Below are positions 1-5,475 of a stretch of DNA of 7,453 nucleotides, one piece after another. Below the pieces are notes generated by a model, which was not told the DNA's origin, ran no database searches, and saw only the letters and a list, made by a program, of their open reading frames with translations. A program made the translations under genes and the position numbers. The number at the start of each line of letters is the position of its first letter. Positions within the stretch are counted from its first letter, which is position 1. The stretch is from an uncultured Fibrobacter sp. Its GTDB lineage: Bacteria > Fibrobacterota > Fibrobacteria > Fibrobacterales > Fibrobacteraceae. The stretch is taken from the NCBI GenBank assembly GCA_947306025.1, contig CAMZFJ010000079.1:1-7453 (forward strand). The letters are read 5' to 3'.

Positions 1-42
1 AGTCAGTTCGAAACCCATCCTGACTTTAAACAAAACTAGGAG
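1..42 (+). promoter_or_regulatory. preQ1-I riboswitch controlling queC translation
   Basis: Seen: AGTCAG (1-6) pairs perfectly with CTGACT (20-25) to form a 6-bp P1. It encloses a 13-base loop, UUCGAAACCCAUC. An A-rich tail (26-35) follows, then CUAGGAG (36-42), which contains the queC Shine-Dalgarno. This layout (short P1, C-rich loop, AAACAAAAC tail ending in the ribosome binding site) is that of preQ1 class I aptamers such as the Thermoanaerobacter tengcongensis one. In those aptamers the tail folds back into the loop as an H-type pseudoknot and a loop cytosine pairs with preQ1. A likely P2 here is G10-C36 plus C9 with G39 or G40, which would hide the ribosome binding site; the exact pairs are uncertain. 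Inferred effect: preQ1 represses translation of queC and, through coupling, queD. Its position directly before queC supports the call. The aptamer starts at base 1, so the promoter lies outside the window. Confidence 0.85.
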
Positions 43-47
43 ACTTT

Positions 48-701
48 ATGAAAGACGCGCTGCTGGTCTTGTCCGGTGGAATGGACAGTGTGACCTTGCT
101 TTACGAACGTGCCGCCGATATTGCGCTAGCCGTTTCGTTCGATTACGGCAGTAACCACAACGACAAAGAAATCCCGTTTGCTAAAATGCATTGCGAAAAG
201 CTCGGGATTCCGCACATTACGATTCCGCTCAAGTTCATGCACGATTATTTTAAATCGTCGCTGTTGTCGGGCGCAGACGCGATTCCCGAAGGGAGCTATG
301 CCGACGAAAACATGAAATCGACGGTGGTGCCGTTCCGCAATGGCATTATGCTTTCTGTGGCGGCAGGGCTTGCCGAAAGCCGTGACCTCAAGCGCGTGAT
401 GATGGCAAACCACTTTGGCGACCACGATATTTACCCGGACTGCCGCGAAGAATTTGTGAAGAACATGTCTGCGACGATTAGCGCTGGCACGTATGCAGGC
501 ATTACGATTGATGCGCCTTACACGAACATTTCCAAGGCGGATATCGCTCGCAAAGGCAAAGTCCTCGGTTTAGATTACAGCGAAACTTGGTCGTGCTACA
601 AGGGTGGCAAAATCCATTGCGGCAAATGTGCGACATGCTTGGAACGCAAGGCGGCTCTCGCCGAAGCTGGCATCAACGACACCACGAAATACGAGGCTTA
701 G
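48..701 (+). CDS. queC: 7-cyano-7-deazaguanine (preQ0) synthase QueC
   Basis: This cytosolic enzyme converts 7-carboxy-7-deazaguanine, ammonia and ATP to preQ0, the last step before the queuosine branch. The 217-residue protein has the N-terminal PP-loop pyrophosphatase motif SGGMDS (residues 9-14), then FDYG, VVPFRN and HDIYPDCREEF, all landmarks of the family. Near the C-terminus four cysteines in CX7CX2CX2C spacing (C183, C191, C194, C197) form the expected zinc site. The length is normal. The start is supported by AGGAG at 38-42, five bases before the ATG, and this site lies inside the preQ1 riboswitch. The stop is followed one base later by the queD start, so the two genes are probably translationally coupled. 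The loop NHFGDHDIYPDC replaces the proteobacterial ALDYSGYPDC version; I recall the former as typical of Bacteroidota and relatives. Confidence 0.96.
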   Translation: MKDALLVLSGGMDSVTLLYERAADIALAVSFDYGSNHNDKEIPFAKMHCEKLGIPHITIPLKFMHDYFKSSLLSGADAIPEGSYADENMKSTVVPFRNGIMLSVAAGLAESRDLKRVMMANHFGDHDIYPDCREEFVKNMSATISAGTYAGITIDAPYTNISKADIARKGKVLGLDYSETWSCYKGGKIHCGKCATCLERKAALAEAGINDTTKYEA

Positions 702-702
702 C

Positions 703-1032
703 ATGTACAAAGTTATCAAGCGCATGGAAATTTCGGGTGCTCACAAGCTCTCGCTCCCGTACGAAAGCAAATGCCGCGGATTGCATGGCCACAACTGGAT
801 TATCACGGTCTTTTGCCAGTCCGAAACGCTCGACGAAAACGGCATGGTCGTCGATTTTTCGCGCATCAAGGAAATTGTCCACGGCAAGCTGGATCATCAA
901 TTTTTGAATGATGTTATTGACGTGAACCCGACGGCTGAAAACATGGCCCGTTGGATTCAAGAACAAGTACCGCATTGCTACAAAGTGCAAATCCAGGAAA
1001 GCGAAGGCAATACCGTCGAATACGAAGTGTAA
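703..1032 (+). CDS. queD: 6-carboxy-5,6,7,8-tetrahydropterin synthase QueD
   Basis: QueD converts 7,8-dihydroneopterin triphosphate, the GTP cyclohydrolase product, to 6-carboxytetrahydropterin, the first dedicated step of preQ0 synthesis. The 109-residue protein has zinc ligands H14, H28 and H30, the last two within the CX3HGH motif (C24 to H30). C24 is the catalytic cysteine, D64-H65 (in LDHQFLND) the acid/base pair, NPTAEN spans 75-80, and E99 is the expected pterin-binding glutamate. All family-defining residues are present. I chose the ATG at 703 rather than the in-frame ATG at 604: 604 lies deep inside queC, the protein from 703 matches the normal family N-terminus, and GAGG at 693-696 is correctly spaced. 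The ribosome binding site is therefore inside the queC end and only one base separates the two genes, which implies one transcript. Confidence 0.95.
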   Translation: MYKVIKRMEISGAHKLSLPYESKCRGLHGHNWIITVFCQSETLDENGMVVDFSRIKEIVHGKLDHQFLNDVIDVNPTAENMARWIQEQVPHCYKVQIQESEGNTVEYEV

Positions 1033-1087
1033 TTTGGGCTGTGGGGTATGGGCTCGGTCGCCAAAGGCGACCTTTGGGCTATGAGGT
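1033..1087 (+). repeat. Degenerate heptamer repeats around a GC-rich double palindrome
   Basis: TTTGGGCTGTGGGGT (1033-1047) recurs as TTTGGGCTATGAGGT (1073-1087), matching at 13 of 15 bases. The left copy continues in 7-base steps: GGGCTGT, GGGGTAT, GGGCTCG (1036-1056). Between the copies are two overlapping perfect hairpins that cannot form together: GGTCGCC-AAA-GGCGACC (1056-1072) and CCAAAGG-CGA-CCTTTGG (1061-1077). Only three T follow the first stem, so it is a poor intrinsic terminator, though it could stabilise the queCD mRNA end. The layout resembles the repeat region before pckG (3090-3241). Confidence 0.6.
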
Positions 1088-1194
1088 TAATGTAATAAGA
1101 AAAGCTCAATTTATTTGACTCAAGATGACCTCAAAGCGAAGCGTGCTCAGAGTGCTTTAGCACGACCTCACTCCTCATTCCTATTTAAATCTAT
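1088..1194. other. queD-queE spacer with small hairpin, no clear ribosome binding site
   Basis: No gene is seen here. CGTGCT (1142-1147) can pair with AGCACG (1159-1164). A tighter alternative is GTGC-TTTA-GCAC at 1152-1163. The stretch 1165-1185 again reads in 7-base steps (ACCTCAC, TCCTCAT, TCCTATT). The 20 bases before the queE ATG are AT-rich and contain no Shine-Dalgarno. A TTGACT at 1115-1120 has no -10 box at normal spacing, so I do not call a promoter. Confidence 0.4.
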
Positions 1195-1920
1195 ATGAAA
1201 GTTTGTGAAATTTTTAAGAGTATCGAGGGCGAAGGGATTCGCATGGGGCAGGCGGCGGTGTTCGTGCGTCTGCATGGCTGCAACTTGCGCTGTAGCTATT
1301 GTGATTCGATGTATGCTGTCGAAGGTTCAGATTTTTGGTTCATGAACGTGGGGGAGGTTCTCGCTGCGGTTGAAGAATATCGCGCAGAATCTGGCGTAAA
1401 ATGCGTTACGCTCACCGGTGGCGAACCGCTAATTCACGTGGGTGTCGAAGAATTGCTAACCGCACTGTGCGAGGCCGGCTTTGAAGTCAACGTAGAAACG
1501 AATGGAACGCTCCCTTGCAAATGGCGGTTGCCAGGGCTCTTCTACACAATGGACTGGAAGTGCAAAAGCAGCGGCATGTCGGCCCGAATGAAGATGGAAA
1601 ATATCATTTCACTCGGCGAAAATGACGTGCTCAAGTTCGTCGTCGGGAGCGTCGAAGACCTGCAAGAAGCGGAAGGCGTTGTCGCGCAACTTTCTCAAAT
1701 TGCGGAACGCTCGCAACGTTCTCAATCTCAAGATGCGCGGGCTTTGCACAGTTCAATCGTAAAAATGCCGCACATCTTTGTGTCGCCGGTATGGGGCATG
1801 CTCACCAACGAAGAAATTGTCAATTGGATGCTTTCGAGCCGCGTCATGACACAAAACAACGCACGATTCCAGGTGCAGCTCCACAAAATCGTCTGGGACC
1901 CGGACCTCCGCGGCGTCTAG
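1195..1920 (+). CDS. queE: 7-carboxy-7-deazaguanine synthase QueE (radical SAM)
   Basis: QueE is a radical SAM enzyme that contracts the ring of 6-carboxytetrahydropterin to 7-carboxy-7-deazaguanine, the substrate of QueC. The 241-residue protein opens with the family N-terminus KVCEIFKSIEGEG. The CX3CX2C cluster C29, C33, C36 holds the [4Fe-4S] cluster that binds S-adenosylmethionine. The SAM-binding GGEP lies at 75-78 and the family C-terminus VQLHKIVWDPDLRGV is complete. A serine/glutamine-rich stretch near residues 166-180 looks like a flexible insertion. The ATG at 1195 gives the canonical N-terminus even though no Shine-Dalgarno precedes it. A tandem stop TAG-TAA ends the gene. It has the same orientation as queCD but lies 162 bases away, so it may be transcribed separately. 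The next gene converges on it 36 bases downstream, and I see no strong terminator between them. Confidence 0.94.
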   Translation: MKVCEIFKSIEGEGIRMGQAAVFVRLHGCNLRCSYCDSMYAVEGSDFWFMNVGEVLAAVEEYRAESGVKCVTLTGGEPLIHVGVEELLTALCEAGFEVNVETNGTLPCKWRLPGLFYTMDWKCKSSGMSARMKMENIISLGENDVLKFVVGSVEDLQEAEGVVAQLSQIAERSQRSQSQDARALHSSIVKMPHIFVSPVWGMLTNEEIVNWMLSSRVMTQNNARFQVQLHKIVWDPDLRGV

Positions 1921-1956
1921 TAATTGCATTTAACTGCCGCGCATTTCAACAGAGAA

Positions 1957-3015
1957 TCACTCCAAATAAACAACTTCGCCGATTATCGGCATAAGCAAAG
2001 GCTTGCCAGATTCCTTGGCGGCCTTTTTTGCATTTTCGAGCGGTTCAAAATACGGGTGCTTGCTCAGGCAGAACTTCGAATGATGAACTGTCAAATAGCG
2101 TTTGGCGCCAAGCTCCGTCATTTCTTTGCCTAAATATTGCGGCATCGTATGGACTTGCGCCCAGTCTGGATTGTACTGCCCATTTTCAAGAATGCCTAAA
2201 TCGATATTCGGGAATTTCGTCCCGATTTTTGCATAATGCTTTCCATAACCGCCATCGCCACCAATCCAAATAGTGCGCTTGGGCGATTCATAGATGAATG
2301 AGGCCCAAAACGTCTTATTCTTATTCAAGTCGCGACCGGAAAAATGTCTTGCCGGAGTTGCCGTAATGCGGCTGCTGTCGCCAAGTTGCGCGTTTTCCCA
2401 CCAGTCGAGCTCAATAAGTTTGCTCACGGGATAGCGCCAGTATTCCAGATGCGAACCGACACCGAGCGCAGTCACAACTTTCTTTACGCGTGGCTCCAGC
2501 TCCGTAACCACTTCATAATCCAAGTGGTCCCAATGGTCGTGGGTAATCACAAGAACATCGATATCTGGCATGTCGGCGGGCTTGTAAATGTCCGTGCCCT
2601 TGAACATTTTATTGGCGAATTTGACAGGGGAACCTTTGTAAAATACGGGGTCCACCAAAATTTTTTTGCCGGAAAGATTCAAAAGGTACGACGAATGGCC
2701 AAACCAGACAATCCAATCCTTGTCGTTCGGGAGCTTTTTCAAATCGGTCTTAATTGCGTGCAGAGCGGTATCTGGAACTGTGTTCTTCTTTTTATTGAAC
2801 ATGAATTCCCGCCAAACCGTAAGCGTGCTCTTGTTGCCGGTCATGAATTCCGTTTTTTCTTCGTTCACGAACTGCTTGCCATCGTAATGCGGGGACTGCT
2901 TGATGCGTTCGAGACGTTTGCCGTGCGGAATTTTACCAAAGCTATCTTGGCTCAAGAACAGGACGCCGGCATCGCCTAAAATAAAAAGGATCGTAAGAAT
3001 AATCGTCGTAATCAT
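1957..3015 (-). CDS. Membrane-anchored metallo-beta-lactamase-fold hydrolase (UlaG/NAPE-PLD-like)
   Basis: This is a zinc-dependent hydrolase of the metallo-beta-lactamase superfamily, in the branch holding UlaG and N-acyl-phosphatidylethanolamine phospholipase D. The 352-residue protein begins with a hydrophobic segment (residues 2-21) with no clear cleavage site, probably a signal anchor placing the domain in the periplasm. Family landmarks follow in order: WFGHSS (104-109), ILVDPVF (119-125), metal motif HDHWDH (159-164), PARHFSGR (221-228, ligand H224), GGDGGY (252-257, ligand D254) and HHSKF (311-315, last histidine ligand). All expected ligands are present, so it should be active. The substrate cannot be told from sequence: phosphodiester lipids or lactone-like compounds are both possible. 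The gene stands alone, convergent with queE and divergent from pckG. No good Shine-Dalgarno precedes the ATG. On the minus strand TATATTTA (3049-3042) could be part of its promoter. Confidence 0.85.
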   Translation of the reverse strand: MITTIILTILFILGDAGVLFLSQDSFGKIPHGKRLERIKQSPHYDGKQFVNEEKTEFMTGNKSTLTVWREFMFNKKKNTVPDTALHAIKTDLKKLPNDKDWIVWFGHSSYLLNLSGKKILVDPVFYKGSPVKFANKMFKGTDIYKPADMPDIDVLVITHDHWDHLDYEVVTELEPRVKKVVTALGVGSHLEYWRYPVSKLIELDWWENAQLGDSSRITATPARHFSGRDLNKNKTFWASFIYESPKRTIWIGGDGGYGKHYAKIGTKFPNIDLGILENGQYNPDWAQVHTMPQYLGKEMTELGAKRYLTVHHSKFCLSKHPYFEPLENAKKAAKESGKPLLMPIIGEVVYLE

Positions 3016-3135
3016 AGATTTTCAGTCGGTAATATGTCCCTTAAATATACAATTGTTTCAAAATTAAAACTCTATCCGGATGTGCAGGTCTAGGTTGAGT
3101 TTCGAGTTCTGAGTTTAAAGTTACTAGTTACTGGG

Positions 3136-3151
3136 GCGACTGCGTCGCAGT
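3136..3151. repeat. GC-rich overlapping palindromes inside the heptamer array
   Basis: GCGAC-TGC-GTCGC (3136-3148) overlaps a second palindrome, ACTGCG-T-CGCAGT (3139-3151). Like the element at 1056-1077, it is flanked on both sides by heptamer repeats and built on a GCGAC/GTCGC core. Confidence 0.6.
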
Positions 3152-3162
3152 TCTGAGTCTTG

Positions 3163-3213
3163 AGTTACTAGTTACTAGAAATTTCTAACTGCATATTCTA
3201 GTAACTAGTAACT
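3163..3213. repeat. Perfect 18-base inverted repeat with 15-base loop
   Basis: AGTTACTAGTTACTAGAA (3163-3180) is the exact reverse complement of 3196-3213. The loop 3181-3195 begins within a further small palindrome, TAGAAATTTCTA (3176-3187). As RNA or cruciform DNA this would be the strongest fold in the gap. No T-run follows, so it is not an intrinsic terminator for either flanking gene. Confidence 0.85.
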
Positions 3214-3277
3214 ACTAACTAGTAACTAATAACTATCCACTATATATTAAAACCTACACGATGTTAAAAAAAATTGC

Positions 3278-3285
3278 TATCTTGT
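3278..3285 (+). promoter_or_regulatory. Possible pckG promoter -7/-10 box
   Basis: TATCTTGT (3278-3285) sits just after an A-run (3266-3273) and resembles both TAnnTTTG of Bacteroidota-type promoters and a weak TATAAT. No convincing -35 was found. If used, the leader would be about 50 bases and contain the TTCGA/TCGAA dyad (3292-3307). Confidence 0.3.
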
Positions 3286-3338
3286 AGCCCGTTCGAAATA
3301 TCTCGAAATCAAACACGTTAAACCTATAGGAGCTCATA

Positions 3339-5201
3339 ATGAGTCTTACTCTTAACGATATCAAGCACCCGAAAATCAGTACTTGGGTGAATGAAATGAT
3401 TGCCATGTGCGAACCGGACAACGTCGTTGTCGTCGATGGTTCTCAGGAAGAATATGATGCCCTCATGCAGAAGTGCGTCAAGGCCGGCCTCGCAACGAAG
3501 CTCGCCAAGAAGGAAAACTGCTACTTGTTCCGTTCTCTCCCGTCTGACGTGGCTCGCGTCGAATCCCGTACCTTCATTTCTTCTGTCAAGGAAGAAGATG
3601 CAGGTCCGACCAACCACTGGATCGACCCGTCTGAACTCAAGCAGACGATGCGTAAGCTCTACAAGGGTTGTATGCACGGCCGTACCATGTACGTGATCCC
3701 GTTCTGCATGGGCCCGCTCGGCTCCCCGATTTCCAAGAACGGTATCGAAGTCACTGACTCCGAATACGTCGTTCTCAACATGGACATCATGACTCGCGCT
3801 GGCAAGAAGGTTCTCGATATCTTCAATGCTGACCCGAACGCTGACTTCGTTCCGTGCCTCCACTCCGTTGGTAAGCCGCTCCGCGAATGCGAAAGCGACA
3901 ACGGCATCTGGCCCTGCGCTGACGTTGAATACAAGTACATCACTCAGTTCCCCGAAGAACGCCTCATTTGGTCCTACGGTTCGGGCTACGGTGGAAACGC
4001 CCTTCTCGGTAAGAAGTGCTTCGCTCTCCGTATCGCTACCGTTCTCGCTCGCGACGAAGGCTGGCTCGCCGAACACATGCTCATCCTCAAGCTCACGAAC
4101 CCGAAGGGCGAAGTCAAGTACGTTACTGGCGCCTTCCCGTCTGCTTGCGGTAAGACGAACCTCGCCATGCTCATCCCGACTATCCCGGGCTGGAAGGTCG
4201 AAACCATCGGTGACGACATTGCATGGATGAAGTTTGGCAAGGATGGCCGTCTCTACGCCATCAACCCGGAAGCCGGTTTCTTCGGCGTTGCTCCGGGCAC
4301 CTCTGCCGAATCCAACAAGAACGCTCTTATCTCTGCCGAAAAGAACACCATCTACACCAACTGCGCCCTCACTGAAGACGGCGACATCTGGTGGGAAGGC
4401 ATCGGCTACCCGGCACAGGGCAAGCTCGTTGACTGGAAGGGCAAGACCCGCGACGCTCTCCCGAAGGACAAGGCTCCCAAGGGCGAAGAAATGGCTCACC
4501 CGAACGCTCGCTTCACCGCTCCGGCCAACCAGTGCCCCTGCATTGCTCCGGAATGGGAAGATCCTGCCGGCGTGCCTATCTCTGCAATCCTCTTCGGTGG
4601 CCGTCGTCCTTCTACGATTCCTCTGGTTCACCAGTCCCTCAGCTGGAACCACGGCGTGTTCCTCGGCTCCATCGTGGGTTCTGAAATCACCGCTGCTTCC
4701 ACCATCAACGCAGCCGAAGTCGGTAAGATCCGTCGCGACCCGTTCGCCATCCTCCCGTTCTGCGGCTACAACATGGGTGACTACTTCAAGCACTGGATCG
4801 AAATCGGCAAGAAGTCCACTGAAGACAAGCTTCCGAAGATCTTCTACGTGAACTGGTTCCGCAAGGATGCCAACAACGAGAAGCTCCCGGGTGGCTTCAT
4901 GTGGCCGGGTTACGGCGACAACAGCCGCGTGCTCGCTTGGATCTTCGACCGCTGCAACGGTGTCGATAACGCCAAGGAAACTCCGATCGGTTACATGCCG
5001 AAGGACGGCGCCATCAATACTGAAGGCCTCGCTGACTACTATAAGGAAACTCTCCCGGAAATCACGAAGGTTGACGTTGAAGGCTGGAAGAAGGAACTCG
5101 CTGACGTTAAGGAAAATCACTATCCGAAGTTCGGCAAGCACCTCCCGAAGGAACTCTCCGAAATCATCGACATGATCCAGGATCGTTTGAATAAGGCATA
5201 G
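3339..5201 (+). CDS. pckG: GTP-dependent phosphoenolpyruvate carboxykinase
   Basis: This enzyme interconverts oxaloacetate + GTP and phosphoenolpyruvate + CO2 + GDP (EC 4.1.1.32). In anaerobes that make succinate it often runs toward oxaloacetate; this direction is inferred. The 620-residue length is normal. Visible sites are substrate arginine R73 (VARVESRTF), YGSGYGGN (213-220), manganese ligands K226, H246 and D293, the P-loop [11 protein letters not shown] (264-274) with reactive cysteine C270, IGDDIAWM (290-297), and [12 protein letters not shown] (419-430). Spacing matches the mammalian enzyme with a constant offset of 18 over residues 217-293. FGGRRP and the P-loop form separate it from the unrelated ATP-type PckA. 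The start is supported by TAGGAG at 3327-3332, six bases before the ATG. Codon use is very biased: TTA, CTA and TCA are never used, which suggests high expression. It ends in tandem stops TAG-TAA, is followed by a strong terminator, and is probably monocistronic. Confidence 0.97.
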   Translation: MSLTLNDIKHPKISTWVNEMIAMCEPDNVVVVDGSQEEYDALMQKCVKAGLATKLAKKENCYLFRSLPSDVARVESRTFISSVKEEDAGPTNHWIDPSELKQTMRKLYKGCMHGRTMYVIPFCMGPLGSPISKNGIEVTDSEYVVLNMDIMTRAGKKVLDIFNADPNADFVPCLHSVGKPLRECESDNGIWPCADVEYKYITQFPEERLIWSYGSGYGGNALLGKKCFALRIATVLARDEGWLAEHMLILKLTNPKGEVKYVTGAFPSACGKTNLAMLIPTIPGWKVETIGDDIAWMKFGKDGRLYAINPEAGFFGVAPGTSAESNKNALISAEKNTIYTNCALTEDGDIWWEGIGYPAQGKLVDWKGKTRDALPKDKAPKGEEMAHPNARFTAPANQCPCIAPEWEDPAGVPISAILFGGRRPSTIPLVHQSLSWNHGVFLGSIVGSEITAASTINAAEVGKIRRDPFAILPFCGYNMGDYFKHWIEIGKKSTEDKLPKIFYVNWFRKDANNEKLPGGFMWPGYGDNSRVLAWIFDRCNGVDNAKETPIGYMPKDGAINTEGLADYYKETLPEITKVDVEGWKKELADVKENHYPKFGKHLPKELSEIIDMIQDRLNKA

Positions 5202-5217
5202 TAAGCCGAGCGTCGCA

Positions 5218-5237
5218 GGGAAATGCTTGCATTTCCC
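5218..5237 (+). other. Hairpin in pckG 3' leader-out region
   Basis: GGGAAATGC (5218-5226) pairs perfectly with GCATTTCCC (5229-5237) across a two-base gap, giving a 9-bp stem. It lies 17 bases after the pckG stop and has no T-run. It may protect the mRNA end or belong to a dispersed palindromic repeat. Confidence 0.6.
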
Positions 5238-5257
5238 TATGACCGAGGCGATGTGCC

Positions 5258-5275
5258 TGCGCTCGCAAGAGCGCA
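5258..5275 (+). other. Hairpin with GCAA tetraloop after pckG
   Basis: TGCGCTC (5258-5264) pairs with GAGCGCA (5269-5275), closed by GCAA, a stable GNRA tetraloop. It is the second of three consecutive stems between the pckG stop and the terminator U-run. Confidence 0.55.
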
Positions 5276-5306
5276 ACGCATAATCGTTTTCTAAACGAAT
5301 TCCTTT

Positions 5307-5346
5307 AAAAATCCCTGCTACCAGCGATGGTGGCGGGGATTTTTTT
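5307..5346 (+). terminator. Rho-independent terminator of pckG
   Basis: A 13-bp stem pairs 5311-5323 with 5328-5340, with two G-T wobbles (5316/5335 and 5319/5332), closed by the tetraloop GCGA (5324-5327). Seven T (5340-5346) follow. Four A precede the stem (5307-5310), so it could also work weakly on the opposite strand. It separates pckG from the next unit. Confidence 0.92.
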
Positions 5347-5376
5347 ATAAACAAAGCCCTTTTTATAACGTTTATT

Positions 5377-5384
5377 TATATTTG
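5377..5384 (+). promoter_or_regulatory. Candidate promoter -7 box TATATTTG
   Basis: TATATTTG matches the TAnnTTTG -7 consensus known in Bacteroidota exactly. It ends four bases before the ATG at 5389, so transcription would begin at or close to that ATG and give a nearly leaderless mRNA. No clear -33 TTTG partner was seen at the usual distance. The box lies just after the pckG terminator, as expected for a new transcription unit. Confidence 0.4.
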
Positions 5385-5388
5385 TGTC

Positions 5389-5457
5389 ATGATAAAAAAA
5401 TTAGCGACTACTTTGACAATGATTTTCTCAGCATCCTTTGCGGATGTTTCCACATAA
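5389..5457 (+). pseudogene. Signal-peptide reading frame cut off by an in-frame TAA
   Basis: From ATG 5389 the frame encodes 22 residues, MIKKLATTLTMIFSASFADV followed by ST, then TAA (5455-5457). It is a textbook Sec signal peptide: KK at the N-terminus, a hydrophobic core, and cleavage expected after SFA (residue 18). The same frame continues past the stop as TCSGDVVDYAIQK without another stop and runs directly into the 431-codon gene that starts with GTG at 5476. The simplest reading is one gene, 5389-6771, interrupted by a single nonsense codon. A single-base change (for example from CAA, GAA, AAA, TCA or TAC) would restore it. Alternatives are a sequencing error, stop-codon readthrough, or a separate short leader peptide. 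Confidence 0.6.
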
Positions 5458-5475
5458 ACATGCTCGGGCGACGTA

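Larger units (their letters stand above)
3090..3241. repeat. Heptanucleotide repeat array (AGTTACT / AGTAACT)
   Basis: Left half: 7-base steps at 3097-3131 read GAGTTTC, GAGTTCT, GAGTTTA, AAGTTAC, TAGTTAC. After a GC-rich palindrome the series resumes out of register at 3148-3175 with CAGTTCT, GAGTCTT, GAGTTAC, TAGTTAC. The two blocks 3106-3132 and 3150-3176 match at 24 of 27 bases. Right half: five abutting heptamers at 3200-3234 read AGTAACT, AGTAACT, ACTAACT, AGTAACT, AATAACT, the reverse complement of the left unit. The array resembles the short heptanucleotide tandem repeats described in cyanobacteria, but is degenerate. The units are far too short for CRISPR. Confidence 0.8.
3016..3338. 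other. Divergent intergenic region between the hydrolase gene and pckG
   Basis: This 323-base gap has no credible gene on either strand. From left to right it holds a short AT-rich leader for the minus-strand hydrolase (about 3016-3060), a repeat region (3090-3241) listed separately, and an AT-rich stretch with the probable pckG promoter (about 3240-3290). Last comes the pckG leader, with a dyad TTCGA-N6-TCGAA (3292-3307) and the ribosome binding site TAGGAG (3327-3332). Confidence 0.7.

Noticed and set aside
604..702. N-terminal extension of queD from ATG 604
   Set aside because: It would overlap 98 bases of queC including its zinc site, and the added residues do not belong to the family. 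ATG 703 has a well-placed GAGG.
1056..1075. Hairpin after queD as an intrinsic terminator
   Set aside because: Only three T follow the stem before GGG, so it lacks the U-run. It is better described as part of the repeat element.
1115..1143. TTGACT as a -35 box for queE
   Set aside because: No -10-like sequence lies 16-18 bases downstream.
2344..2979. A 211-codon plus-strand frame opposite the hydrolase gene
   Set aside because: It lies antisense to a gene with a complete set of family motifs, and has no ribosome binding site or recognisable domain.
3090..3241. CRISPR array
   Set aside because: The repeats are 7 bases and abutting or nearly so, with no spacers of constant length and no cas genes nearby.
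3324..5354. A 676-codon open frame on the minus strand covering pckG
   Set aside because: Its codons are the exact reverse complements of pckG codons, so it is open only because pckG lacks TTA, CTA and TCA. The protein has no recognisable motif, and its start lies within the terminator U-run.
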